Shown in pieces: positions 46,295 to 58,158 of a DNA stretch of 64,000 bases (the stretch's first letter is position 1; every line of letters begins with the position of its first letter). Under the pieces are notes generated by a model. The model had not been told where the DNA came from and did no database searches. It saw only the letters and a list, made by a program, of their open reading frames with translations. Source of the stretch: Protonemura montana (taxonomy: Eukaryota > Arthropoda > Insecta > Plecoptera > Nemouridae); contig OX387603.1 in the NCBI GenBank assembly GCA_947568835.1, positions 2,705,701 to 2,769,700 on the forward strand, in the 5' to 3' direction. The position numbers and the translations under genes were made by a program.

Positions 46295-47434
46295 CCAGAG
46301 ATCCCGCTGCTTCAGAGCTATTTCAATCACGTTTTTAATGTCCGATTCCTATTACCGCCTCGCACGTTAGTAAAAGCAATCGCCTGTCGATGCCTGTTGC
46401 CGGCGATCTGTAAATACACACTGCCATGGCGGCCGAGCACGAGTTGTTGTAAACATGATGGGATCTGGCTGAGCCGGCGAATGTCTTGGACCTTTCATGG
46501 CGGTGCACACAACTTATCGATTGCTGACGCAAGAAGAGCTCTGATGTCCGCCGGCGAGATCGGAAGACGCCGGTAGACTCGACGTGGCGCACGTGAAAAC
46601 ACATATGCAGTTCTTGAAGAGTTATGTCGCGTTTTTAACGATAGGTAAAGGGATTCAGAATATATGCAGGGTGGAGCGGATTTTTTTTAATTTCAAAATA
46701 TAATCGAATTCAAAAATTTAAAAAATTAACAACTACCGGCTTGCTGGGCGTATCTTCGTTAGCAACAAGTTAATGCCTCTACTTTGTATCTGGTGACTTG
46801 CAGCGAAAGACGTGTCGTGAGAAAGAGAACACACCATGAGACAATCGAGCATTCAAACTGACAGCTCGGCCAGATGCAGTTCATTTGCAGAACAAAAGTA
46901 ACTGAATTTAGCACTCATTTCCGGTGAGACAAACAAAAAACCACACTACAAAACACGAAATCGAACCTCAAATTGAATAGCACATTAGCTAATTATTCTC
47001 TCTCTTCTCTATCCAAACAAATCTCTATTATCTCCGCTGCTGTACCTTGGTAGCGTGCGCTGAAAACGTTCGGAAAGAGCCCACATCAATAGCGACGTTG
47101 CCCCCCATCCCCCATCCCCCACAGCACACGACAGGGGCTTACGTGCCGTGCACATGAATGAAAGGAAGTCTCAAATAAATCACGTGATATATGCGTATGC
47201 CCTGGCATGCGTGACCGTGCGAGACTCGGTGTTTGAACGTGTGCGATATCTGACTCGAAAATCTGCTTAGCTTTTTCTCTATGGTGTGTCGCACTTCCGG
47301 TAGGCACCGTTCATTACACTCCATGTACTGTCAGTGCAATGCGTCGCCTCGTCTCAGCACACTGGCGACATGAAATTTCCTAGCGTTGCATTCGTATTGC
47401 CCTATGGAGGTCAACCTTTTTACGGCGTTCAACA
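46295..47434. other. no gene supported
   Basis: Short overlapping frames and AT-rich patches; no element recognised. Confidence 0.35.
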
Positions 47435-47482
47435 AGGTTAGGCAACACAGCGCTAGGGCATGTATTGGGTAGGTGACCATCG
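47435..47482 (+). repeat. degenerate 5S-like SINE relic
   Basis: AAGGTTAGGCAACACAGCG, then GTATTGGGTAGGTGACC, keeps box A and box C in sense order. Confidence 0.5.
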
Positions 47483-47590
47483 TAGCAAAATACAATCGGA
47501 ATGTGCACTGACATGACCCCCTTTTAAAGGATCATCAGTACCTTAGATATGTTGGTACACTTGAAGAGCCACTCTCTGACCCGCCATAAC

Positions 47591-47897
47591 ATTCGTTCTG
47601 TTTGGGAGCGAGGTTACTCGCCTTGCTTATCAACCTCTCGACAGCATGGATTTGTGGAGGAATCCTGTTGTTCACGTTGTACCGTCCTTCGGAAGGGACG
47701 TTAAGCCGGTGGTCCACTTGGTGCTCTTCGACAGGAGTAGGCTACGTACCGGCACCGGGTTTACCCTCCTCTTTTCTAAGGTAGGTTAGGTTCATCATCA
47801 TCCTCATCATCATCCACTCATTCACCGACGCCATTAGACCAGTGCCGCATGGCCAGATGTCAAAACTGCGTAGTTTAACACCACAAATCGATCAATC
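47591..47897 (+). mobile_element. 5S-derived SINE with deleted head
   Basis: Begins in the linker (TTCTGTTTGGGAGCGAGGTT) and continues through the body (CTCGCCTTGCTTATCAACC), the GTACCGGCACCGGG segment and the CAT-rich stretch to the ACACCACAAATCGATCAAT tail. The 5S head is gone, so this copy has no internal promoter. Confidence 0.8.
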
Positions 47898-50800
47898 CAT
47901 AACATTCAGGAAATATGCAACGCACACAAGACCATTGACGTAGACGTCTTACCATAGCAATTTGTCAAGATGATGATACTAGCAAGCTCATTCACACGAG
48001 TAGATCAATTTCCAAGATGATATTATTCGATCTAAAGAAACAGTCTCAGATAAAGTTGTCTGGGAGCCGATATTTACTTTTTATTAATACTTTTGAGAAA
48101 TATGATGATAAATATTATGTCTGTGGGCAGCTCAGCATCTTTCCAGACAGATTATTATCCTGGAGGTCTACGCTAGCTTCAAGAGAGCCCCAATATGTGG
48201 CAAACTAAAAAATATGTTCTGCTTTCCATCGCCTAGTGTCCAGTGTTGATCGACTCTTGGCATCGGTTGTACTAGCGCTTTGTCCTTCCTTGGCAGATTG
48301 CTTAAGTAAACAATCTCGCTAATTGCAGCAGTAGCAGCAGCGGTCCAGTCAATGCCACGATGGACCAAACATTGGCAGTATCGCAAATTGGAGCTCATAT
48401 TTCCTTCAGAATCGATCGTTTCTTTGCCCGGAACCCTCGGGTGTGGTGGCCATGTTTGGAAGCTGATTGACAGTAGGAAAGGTTTTTATGTCGATTTTCA
48501 TCGTTGCCAGCAAGTAAGGTTACTCGGTTTGGAAATAGGGTCTTTGTTGGGCATTGTTCTCGTCGTAACTGTACCAAAAAAACTTCAAAATGCGATTTAT
48601 CCCCCAAGTCTAAGTAGTCGGCAGTTCGATCGGAAGGCGGTGGGATGGTCACCCATTGAAAACTAGCCTCAGCGCGATGTTGCTTAACTTCGCGGGCTCT
48701 ATGACACTTGTTGGCATCCCAGTAGTCGCCTCTTATGATGCAGGGAGGGGATATTTCGGTAGTTTTGTTTATTTAAAGTGAAACCTCGATCTTCGCAACA
48801 ATGAAAAGGCTAGTTAGTTGTTTAAGCTTTCGCCAATGAGTACAACCACTCGAGTCCAATTAACAAGTCCCATCCCACCACATGATAGGTGATCACCTCA
48901 CAAGTCCCATCTTCACTGGGGTAGCAATTCAACAGTCATTTAAGAAATTAACTTCATGTTTCCTTGCAATCCACGCAATTATTGAGCCAATTGAGCTGTT
49001 TGCAATCTGTGAGAATTTCTTCCGAGCATGTCATTTCAAATCAAACCTATGAAGCGGCCGACATGGACCAACAGCGACAAAAAAAACCGAGGCAACCGAA
49101 AGACGTAGCCATCAGCTGGCGTCGACCTTGTGGAGTGGAGCGATCATAATCATTTGGTAGGCACCAACCGTGACTCCACGCCGCTCGCTCGAGGGGCGAC
49201 CTCTCGTGAAAGACGCCCGCAGAAAGAGCGGCGTTCAAGCACGTGTACCAACGTATCAAAACATTCCTGGCGAAATGTGCGAAGAGGGGCGTTCTAACAG
49301 CTTGCTTGCCTGGCTCGGGGCGATCGGAGATTTGCATGAGAAGTTTCAGAAATGATGGCTAGTGGCAGAGTGGCGTCTTGTAAGATTGGGATGTTAGTTT
49401 GGGGGGAAAATGTGGAGTTTTCTCGATGTGAAATTATTGGTTAGGTATGAGGTCAGGTTGCTTGCAGTATTGATATCTGAATACATGATAATTAGAAGAA
49501 AGAAGGTCTGGAAGAATTCATTGTTACCGAGATATGGAAGAAAAAGCATAATCTAAATTTAGTATTCGCACAACTCCACGTCTAGTTATAGATTTCATAT
49601 TTTTTCTCGAATCCTTTTGTTTCTCGTTTTGCGCCGAGAGCATAACCTAGAATTTCATTAGTAATTTTCCCAGAATTCGTGACCTTTTTGCTAGCTGATG
49701 TTATCCCAGTTCCTCGTTCACGTGTACGTTTCTTAAAACACCACAATTTTAATTCCACGATTCAGCCGCCGCTACAATAGAACGACGCCCAATCTTGATC
49801 TGAATACATACTCCTCCTTCCATCTACCTGATACCTCGACCAGATCTCTGCGCTTAACACCGGCAAACTTCGCAGCGAAATATTAACATGCTAACTGTGA
49901 TTTCAACAAATCGGTGTCAACAAACAGAAGAATCTGCATCTCGATATGTATTTCTGAATCGAGGACTGAGAAGCGTCGATCCCTAAGCGTCCCGAATAGC
50001 GATAGTTACGATTTAACTCGAGGTACTTGGGTGGATCTTACCGCACGTACTTGAACCTGCACGAGCAAGACAATGCACTGGCTTGGCTCAAATACCGAGC
50101 GGAACAATGCTATGTGTTGTTTGCGAATCCAGTGTAACTAACGCTAAGTGCACGGTGCAGAACAACTGACGACCTCATAGGCTCGGGCAAGGTATGCCAT
50201 GCGTGGAGGATTTTAATGCACTGCTTCGTAATTACCTGACTACAATTTATAGAGTTAACAATCGAGAAGAGGTCGCAATTCAATTTACTTAGGTTGTTAC
50301 TGAAGTATCACACTCTAATGATCTAGAACAATTCGAACATATTTTTAAATTCTTTGCTATATAGCTTGCTGTTTAGTGGTTGATCGATCAGTTCGATACA
50401 AAATGCTACCTCGGGCGAAAATGTTTAACATATCTCCCAAAAAATATTCTAGAATTATTTCAAAAACTAATCTTGACCGCTTGAAATGCGTTACCCTAGC
50501 GGCGTACACGGCATATAATGTTTTGAAATGTAAACTAGATTCTTTAGTGCCTTCCTGTGCGAGTAACGAAGTCGATCTCGCGGTTTTATTGGAGAAATGA
50601 GAATTGCTTTTCAATAAACGTGAATGGATTACAATTACCATGTAAGTACTGAGCGAGGGCGCAGCGCCAACCACAGTTTATTAGTTATTGCTAATATTTC
50701 AGCGAGCTCGCCGAACGACACACCGTATTTCTACTGGTTTTACGATAATTGCAAATCGCACGATAATTGTACGATTAGATCGCTAGCCTACAATTAAACT

Positions 50801-52963
50801 CAAGTCAGGCAAGAAGAGAACTCCATATCGTTTTACTGGCGGCTATTTTATTCAATTCAAGCCACGTTATATGGCAAATTTTATCACTATTATGGTATGT
50901 CAAAAGATGTGAAATTACATCTTTAAGTTGTGTATCTTTAGGCAATAACCGTAACATACACACTTCTAATTGAATTCAAAAAGAACACCCACATCGAACT
51001 CTATTAGCATACAGTTTGCAAATCAAAGGCACGCATTTTCGAATTTGCTGCATATAATTTTGACCGCGTTCATAAGCATTTGGTACAATACGCTGGCGGT
51101 GGTTGCAAGCCAACATTCGGCTAATTACAGTTGGGGAAGTTAACAAGCCACTCTTGCCATGTAAATAAATATATTTCAGGTAGGCACTACAGCACCTAGT
51201 CTCGGGTAAACAAGCCAAGTTTCACTGAACCACCGAAAAGTTTTAGCGTTGCAGAGAAGGGCGAGGCAGTTTTGATAGGGAGTGGGGTGAGGTTGACTTG
51301 TTGCTTGCTTGAAAATAGCCCTCGAGGGTTGTTCGGTAACACCGGGCCTGGCAGGCATACTTAGTTCCAAGTTCACCGCCATTTTTATTATAACAATAGT
51401 TAGTAAAATTATCACTGATGGGCACAGATGAATTTACTTAAAAGTAATACTCTCAACACAATAGTAAAAAGAACTGTGATTTCGAATACCTGCTGGTATT
51501 TCGAGGCAACTATCTGCATCCTTGGAAATGGTTGTTAGACAGGTAAGTGGGTAACCTACCCTTCCTTAGCCTGAAAATAAAGGGCCTTGAACGCCATTGA
51601 GAGCTCCCCTTCTATGCAGGTCTAACAGACTTGGCTAACGGAGAATTATTAGCATAAACAAAATCAGTCTGCAGCAATAAATGATGGATCAAATGAATAA
51701 CTTCCAAGAAGACACTGACAAGCTAGCCGACGATGTCATTAGATCTTTGATTTCATAGAAAGAGTTCATTTGGTCTGCAAGAAAGAATGGTTAACTAGGC
51801 TTGCGTGGTTTGGAGACGGTTTACGCACACTACCTGTACCCGAGGAATGTTCTACCATGCCACTAAAGTAAACCTAGAGCTTTTAAATCCGTCGCCCACG
51901 GCAATTTATTGGCTGCAAATTTACCTGGCAAGAGGCATCGTAATTTATCATTTGCTCTGAAAATGTTTGGTGACACGATCTATTATTCGATAACCTCGAT
52001 TAACCCTAGCAGTTTAACCCTGACCGAGTGGGAATTGAGTTAAATTGCAGTTGAACTAGAATGACAAATTGAGTGTCGGAAGCGGCGACGAGCTAGTATG
52101 CTAAATTGATGCGTTCAAGAAGTTACCAGAAAAAAAAACCACCAGGGTCGCCAAGTAAAGGTGGTGGGACGTAATGCAGATGAAGATTTTGTCGGAATGA
52201 ATGAAGTCGTAACAGTCACGTGAGATACGAAAAAAAAAATAGGGCGCCCACAGATATTAGGATGGCCAGAATAGCTTGGGAATACAGTTTTGATTTGCGA
52301 CAGTTTAGCTGAAACATAGTGCAAAGTCACAAGACAATCGAGTCGGTATTAGAAGTAATACGATTGATTGGATACTCGAATCGAGCCGATGTTACGGCTG
52401 ACCAACTAGGAGTCTCACAGAAGCTAGACAAAAAAACCGCATGTTTTTGCTATGGACTCACCAACGCGCGGTTAAAGCGTTGGAGACAAAGCGAGCTTGT
52501 ATCCGTACCACAACACAGAACGGCTCTGTCACATTGCGTACAGAAATATCCTCGAATTGCCGGCCACACAACTAGATAACTATCGACTTACATGTCATAC
52601 CCACATCCGAAATATTAGAAAACTTACCGGTGTTAAGGTAATACGGGGCGAAATACCAGAAGAATTAATCCAAACGGTTAGGACGACGAGTTTCAAACAC
52701 GGAACACACACAGAGAACGTTGAAACAGATTTGAAATAACAACACCGGACACACGATAGAGATAGAGAGACACTGGCACGCCGAGTCACACGATTGACAA
52801 TTCGATTGGTGTGTTGGTCGAACAAGCGCGAAAGAGTTTGTAAACTGAAATCGAAAGAGAAGACGCGGTACGTGTATGTGGTCTCGCCGGCCGCCAGCTG
52901 CAAAGTTATGTTAGTTCGCTAGATGTTCGGCGGTAGAGGCTGGCAGACAAAGACAGCTGCTTG

Positions 52964-52995
<32 letters not shown>

Positions 52996-54595
52996 ACGGC
53001 CGGCCTAGCTCAGGCGTTTTTCTAATACCAACCGTTGAAAAATTGCGTGTAGTGAAGAAAAAAATCTCACCAAACATTCTGACGTAGAGCGGCGAGGGAA
53101 ATAAAGGTAAAAAATATTTATGAGTTGGTACTACGGTCTAATTCGGACGGTTGCGATGGGAGTTTTTATGACAATAGAAATTTGGTACAATGCTGTAAAT
53201 AAAAATTAATAAGAAGTTATTAAATATTATAATGCAGGCACGTGTACGAGGGTAGTTTTATTTTTGGCGCACTTTTATGTCTGTATATTGATTGGTATTA
53301 GAAAAGTTGCGTTGAGTTGGAAAGAAAAGGTAGAGATGGTCAATTTGAAACCGTCGTAATGTACAGCCCATGTGAAAACCATGGGGCAAGACACCTGTGG
53401 AATTTAAAATTTAATGCTTTAAAGCGGATATCTTAAGCAACAGCGTGTGTGTGACGCAATGCGGGGGGGCGGAGCCGAGGAGGACGATTTTTAAATTCAC
53501 GACCCCCCAAAGAACTGCAAAGGGGGGCGTTTTATGATGCACATGTTTTTGGGAATGCCCGAGATGAAGGTATTTATTTATTTATTTATTGCCATAAAAC
53601 ATTCGGACACAATTTTGACAGGATATGGCGCCCGTAAATTGTTTTTTAAATTTAAATTAAAATTGTTATTATTTTTTAAATTCCTTTGCACTTTCTGAGA
53701 TGCTGGACTGATGCCGTAGGACTCGCCGCGTCTCGGCACTTTCGATTTCGACCGGTCGAAGACTCGATGCAGTTTAATGAACAATTGGATTTGAAAATGT
53801 TTAGTCACTCAAGGACAACGCGAAGACGTGCTATTTATTGAAGTCATTTCTGAGGCTCGATGATGAATGCATTATCATATTCAATTACACAATCGAATGC
53901 AATTGAAGAAAACGTCATTACCAACATTATCACATGGATTCAGAAGCTTTCCAAGAATTTTCAACTGCTTTAACAACAAATTTCTGCATAATTCAGCACC
54001 AGTCCGTTGTGAATATTATTTTTAAAGCCAAAATAATACATATCAAAAAAAAAATATGGCGAACAAAATCACAAATCCATAAGATACCAATGACATTGGT
54101 CACGAGATACCATCACAATTTGATAATTGCAGTAATCTTGAATTCCACACCTTTGAAGATTGAAAAATCAAAGTACCAGCCTCGAAACTCTCCCAAAAAA
54201 GCACGAAGAAAGCGATTCCCATCGAAATCACAACATAGCTGAGCTCATCAACGCAGGTACGGCAAGCGAGATCGTGACCTCACGAATCGCTAAACTGTGA
54301 CGTAATCAGGATCTCTAACAAAGATGGCGGCTCGGTATGTTGGTAATGTTATGATTTCAGACATGCTATCGGACTGAGATTCTGTCTGTGGAGTCTGTAA
54401 AACTCTCAAGAGAAAGAGAGGAACGAAGATGAGAGACGTTTTGACGGCCAACCTCACTGCGAGCATGAAAAGCAATCATAACTAAGCATTTTCTTGTAAT
54501 GCACCTCATGTGCCACATGGAGGTAACATGCTACCAAATGAAAAAAACTCTTGCTATTTCTAGGAATCATCTACATTCCTACTGTTACCGTATAC
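47898..54595. other. long stretch without a supported gene
   Basis: Holds a reversed 5S-like relic at 48645-48712 (GGTCACCCATTGAA, then GTTGCTTAACTTCG) and a tetranucleotide microsatellite at 52962-52995. Several 60-105-codon frames occur (48352-48513 with a CAA|GTAAGG end, 49170-49355, 53934-54242), but none has matched splice or promoter evidence. Confidence 0.3.
52962..52995 (+). repeat. TGCC tetranucleotide microsatellite
   Basis: About eight uninterrupted TGCC units. Confidence 0.9.
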
Positions 54596-54850
54596 TGATT
54601 GATTGATTTGTGGTGTTTAACGACGGACTGTTTTGATATCTGGCCATCCGGCACTGGTCTATTGGCGTCGGTGAATGAGTGGATGATGATGAGGATGATG
54701 ATGAACCTAGCATAGTCTAGAAGGGAGGAGGGGAAACCCGGTGCCGGCACGTAGCCTACTCCTGTCGAAGACCAGGGGGACAACCGGCTTCACGTCCCTT
54801 CAGAAGGACGGTACAACGCGAACAACAGGATTCCTCCACAAATCCATGCT
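54596..54850 (-). mobile_element. 5S-derived SINE, tail and body, head replaced by tandem array
   Basis: From the tail GATTGATTGATTTGTGGTG to the body segment ending at TCCATGCT. No 5S head follows; instead the next part of the body is expanded into the 36-bp array at 54851-55174. Confidence 0.8.
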
Positions 54851-55174
54851 GTCGAGAGGTTGATAAGCAAGGCGAGTGACGTTGCTGTCGAGAGGTTGAT
54901 AAGCAAGGCGAGTGAAGTTGCTGTCGAGAGGTTGATAAGCACGGCGAGTGAAGTTGCTGTCGAGAGGTTGATAAGCAAGGCGAGTGAAGTTGCTGTCGAG
55001 AGGTTGATAAGCACGGCGAGTGAAGTTGCTGTCGAGAGGTTGATAAGCAAGGCGAGTGAAGTTGCTGTCGAGAGGTTGATAAGCACGGCGAGTGAAGTTG
55101 CTGTCGAGAGGTTGATAAGCAAGGCGAGTGAAGTTGCTGTCGAGAGGTTGATAAGCAAGCCGAGTGAAGTTACC
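54851..55174 (-). repeat. 36-bp array grown from SINE body, 9 copies
   Basis: GTCGAGAGGTTGATAAGC recurs every 36 bp. The next bases alternate AAGG and ACGG through most of the array, a 72-bp two-step unit. The 36-bp sequence is one normal segment of the SINE body, so this is local tandem expansion. The period is a multiple of three, giving ORFs of 130-159 codons that are not genes. Confidence 0.95.
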
Positions 55175-55483
55175 GTTCTACGTCTACTATTCAGATATGA
55201 GATTCGTTTTAGAATACCACTTTCAGTAGCTGCACACACGGAGGGAAAATAAATGTCAATTACAAGCAAGTTTTAGTTTTAAGATGCGGTTTTGCAGAGT
55301 ATTTGTAGGTTAGGAAACACCAGTCAAAATGACGATTACACCGCCTTCTTGCAGAGTATTTATAGGTTAATTTCGCTAATTGATCAGTCAATTGTTCCGG
55401 TAATCCTGATAGCTACCCGAGCCAGCTGAAAATGATCGGATTTACAACCCCTATCGCAGAGAACCACTGTCAAATGAGACTTA

Positions 55484-55560
55484 GCGACTCCCGAGGCTCG
55501 AACCCAGTGTCCCTTGCACCATGCAACAAGTGCATTGACCACAGTTCAACCACGGCGAGT
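55484..55560 (-). repeat. tRNA-derived SINE relic
   Basis: On the minus strand TGGTCAATGCACTTG (A-box-like), then GGTTCGAGCCT (B box, 55494-55504) about 40 bases on. The spacing is tRNA-like, but no cloverleaf forms, so this is a pol III relic, not a tRNA gene. Confidence 0.35.
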
Positions 55561-55772
55561 GCACAACCACCATTAGCATTCGAGTCACGGTCCCTCGAAT
55601 AAACTCGTGTGTGCAGTGCCAGCCTGTTTCTGCGCTAGCCGGTCTTCGAAGAAAGCCTCCCAAGCAGCGAGAGCGAGGCGTTGAGTTGGCGGCCATGTTC
55701 GTTTAATTATCTTTGTATTTGTCTCATTTGTAAAGAGCAATCAAAGACAAGACATGTGTTCCTTTTGGCTTT

Positions 55773-56403
55773 GACCGAACGGTTTGGCGTGTGGCAAACA
55801 CTGGTTCTTATGAGATCACCGAAGCTAAGCAACACTGTGCTGGGTCAGGTATTGGATGGTTGACCATCATACACATGACCAGTTCTGTTCGGGAGAGAGG
55901 TTGGAGGGATGAAAGTTAAGCAACACTGCGTTGGGTCAGGTATTGGATGGGTGACCATCATACACATGACCAGTTCTGTTCGGGAGAGAGGTTGGAGGGA
56001 TGAAAGTTAAGCAACACTGCGCTGGGTCAGGTATTGGATGGGTGACCATCATACACATGACCAGTTCTGTACGGAAGAGAGGTTGGAGGGATGAAAGTTA
56101 GTACAGCAACTTCACTCGCCTTGCTTATCAACCTCTCGACAGCATGGATTTGTGGAGGAATCCTGTTGTTCGCGTTGTACCGTCCTTCGGAAGGGACGTT
56201 AAGCCGGTGGTCCCCTTGGTCTTCGACAGGAGTAGGCTACGTGCCAGCACCGGGTTTCCCCTCCTCCCTTCTAGGCTAGGTGAGGTTCATCCTCATCATC
56301 ATCATCCTCATCAGCATTCACTCATTCACCGACGCCATTAGACCAGTGCCGCATGGCCATATGTCAAAACAGTGCGTCGTTAAACACCACAAATAATCAA
56401 TCA
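55773..56403 (+). mobile_element. 5S-derived composite SINE, full length, three tandem heads
   Basis: Best complete copy: start ACCGAACGGTTTGGCGTG, three 5S-like heads (GGGTCAGG-type sites near 55842, 55933 and 56024, 91-bp period), linker, body, CAT-rich stretch and tail GTTAAACACCACAAATAATC. Each head keeps a box A-like (AAGCTAAGCAACACTG) and a box C-like (TGGATGGTTGACC) segment, so one element carries three candidate internal pol III promoters. Confidence 0.9.
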
Positions 56404-56479
56404 GCTAACTGCACCTGAAAACCTAAAAACAAACATCGAAGCGTTTAGACTTGATCCATGTTCTCGATGTGAACAAACA

Positions 56480-56645
56480 GATAAAAACATGGCGGCGGAA
56501 ATGAAGTCAAGTTGGCCACTCTCTTGTTTTGTGTACTCTCTTCTTGCGCAGCATTGTTCAGTCAGTTGTCTTCTACCTGAGGCATAGAGTGTAGTCTGAC
56601 GTCACGCTACGTTGGCAGCCTGCATCCGGTTACCTAGCGACGACG
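56480..56645. promoter_or_regulatory. promoter-like motif group: ATGGCGGC, CRE, X-box
   Basis: ATGGCGGCGGAAAT at 56489 (YY1-like and ETS-like cores), a perfect CRE palindrome TGACGTCA at 56597-56604, and GTTACCTAGCGAC at 56629-56641, which fits the RFX X-box consensus with a one-base spacer. Together in 165 bp they look like a promoter, but I see no first exon with a confident donor nearby. Confidence 0.3.
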
Positions 56646-56884
56646 TGGTTAACTTCCGCTAATTGTTAACGCACACTTAATTACCGGGCAAGCGGCTAAT
56701 TAGAAACTCTGTACATCTCCTTTTGTGGGAAGAGTAAAAGTCAAGGAAAATGATGGATATTTCGGCGTTTTTTAATTAGGTTGATTTTTGTTTTAGCTAA
56801 GCAGTAGATACTGTTTGTGTAGGCACTTGTTTACCGATGAAATATGACAGGCTGGTGATAACACCTAAAAGGCAGCAGTAAGTA

Positions 56885-57048
56885 GACCTGGTGCCGACAG
56901 GTTTAGCTTGCTCCTGTCAAACTAACCGGGTCAGAGAGGGTGCCATCTATAGGGTATCGGCGAACGACACCCTAGCCTAGAAGGCAGCTGAGGGTGAGCC
57001 TGGTACCGGTACGAAGCCTGCTCCTGTCAAACGGCATCAAGTTGGCGA
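56885..57048 (-). repeat. two diverged SINE-body fragments
   Basis: CCTGGTGCCGACAGG...TTGCTCCTGTCAAAC and CTAGCCTAGAAGGCAG...GGTACCGGTACGAAGCC resemble the SINE body segment around the GTGCCGGCAC motif, clearly older than the neighbouring copy. Confidence 0.5.
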
Positions 57049-57052
57049 GTTA

Positions 57053-57520
57053 AATGATTGATTATTAGGGTTTAACGACGGATTGTTTTGACATCTGGCC
57101 ATGCGGCACTGGTCTAATGGCGTCGGTGAATGAGTGGATGATTGTAGCCTACTCCTGGCGAAGACCAAGGGGACCACCGGCTTAACGTCCCTTCCGAAGG
57201 ACGGTATAACGCGAACAACAGGATTCCTCCACAAATCCATGCTGTTGAGAGGTTGATAAGCAAGGCGAGTGAAGTTGCTGTACTAACTTTCATCCCTCCA
57301 ACTTCTCTCCCGAACAGAACTGGTCATGTGTATGATGGTCACCCATCCAATATTTGACGCAGCGCAGTGTTGCTTAACTTTCATCCCTCCAACCTCTCTC
57401 CCGAACAGAACCGGTCATGTGTATGATGGTCACCCATCCAATACCTGACCCAGCGCAGTGTTGTTTAACTTCGGTGATCTGACAAGCACCGGTGTTCCTA
57501 ACACGCCAAACAGTTCGGTA
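57053..57520 (-). mobile_element. 5S-derived composite SINE with internal deletion
   Basis: Runs from a decayed tail (GATTGATTATTAGGGTTTAA) to the head end CGCCAAACAGTTCGGTA. It has two head units, and the CAT-rich to GTGCCGGCAC part is deleted: GAGTGGATGATTG joins directly to TAGCCTACTCC. Confidence 0.85.
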
Positions 57521-58074
57521 GTTGGCGAATTTGGCTCCGAATAAGAAGCAAATATATCCCACGGTGCGCTCGCAATTCGTATCAAAGGGCGAACCACAAA
57601 ATTGCTTCCTCAAAATCAGCACAAAATCGTCCTTGCAAAAACTAATCAGCAGTTTGTAAGGTGATAATAAAGATGACCCCTCGTGCTGACTCGTCAGTTG
57701 CTGAGTTAGTCGTTTGAAGACGGCATAATTAGCGGCGGTGATGCATTGCGTACCGCGCCGGTTGATTTACTGCGGTGCAATACAGTTGCAACGAGCTACA
57801 TTGCACATTGCACATGTGCACTTTGCAGAGCTCGGGGTGGGATATGTATTGCCCAGACGACACCCAGGTCTAATTGCTTTTGGAACGGTGCGCTTTTGGC
57901 ACACACGTCGCATCTTACAGGTGGAAACCATTTGCATGGTTTACTCTGCGGAATGTTGGGGTGAGCAACGACATTCTGTCGGTATTTATTGTCGGCGATT
58001 ATTCAGTAGGTTTATTGGACGCTATAATTATGTTAGCTATGTCGTTGAATACACTTCGTTGCGTTTTTTTTCAG
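57521..58074. other. no gene supported
   Basis: Three overlapping plus frames at 57738-58160 compete; none has a clear acceptor before the one at 58074. Confidence 0.3.
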
Positions 58075-58158
58075 TGTGAGAAAATTCAAATATGTGTGCG
58101 CGATTTTCACTCTGAATTAGAGTGGCATCGTGAAGAGTTCGCTGAAATAAAAAAATAA
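58075..58158 (+). CDS. candidate terminal exon with adjacent poly(A) signals
   Basis: Strong acceptor (eight T then CAG at 58072-58074), then 27 codons in phase 0: CEKIQICVRDFHSELEWHR and EEFAEIKK, TAA. AATAAA occurs overlapping the stop and again within 15 bases. Charged, protein-like tail. No upstream exon is identified, and such short exons arise by chance. Confidence 0.3.
   Translation, partial: CEKIQICVRDFHSELEWHREEFAEIKK

Noticed and set aside
48352..48513. 54-codon ATG frame ending at a CAA|GTAAGG donor
   Set aside because: GTAAGG-type sites occur by chance dozens of times in 64 kb and no partner exon is seen.
49170..49355. 61-codon plus frame ending LHEKFQK
   Set aside because: Protein-like composition but starts at GTG just after a stop, with a weak acceptor.
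54790..55269. 159-codon minus ORF with a 12-residue repeat
   Set aside because: It is SINE body plus the 36-bp expansion.
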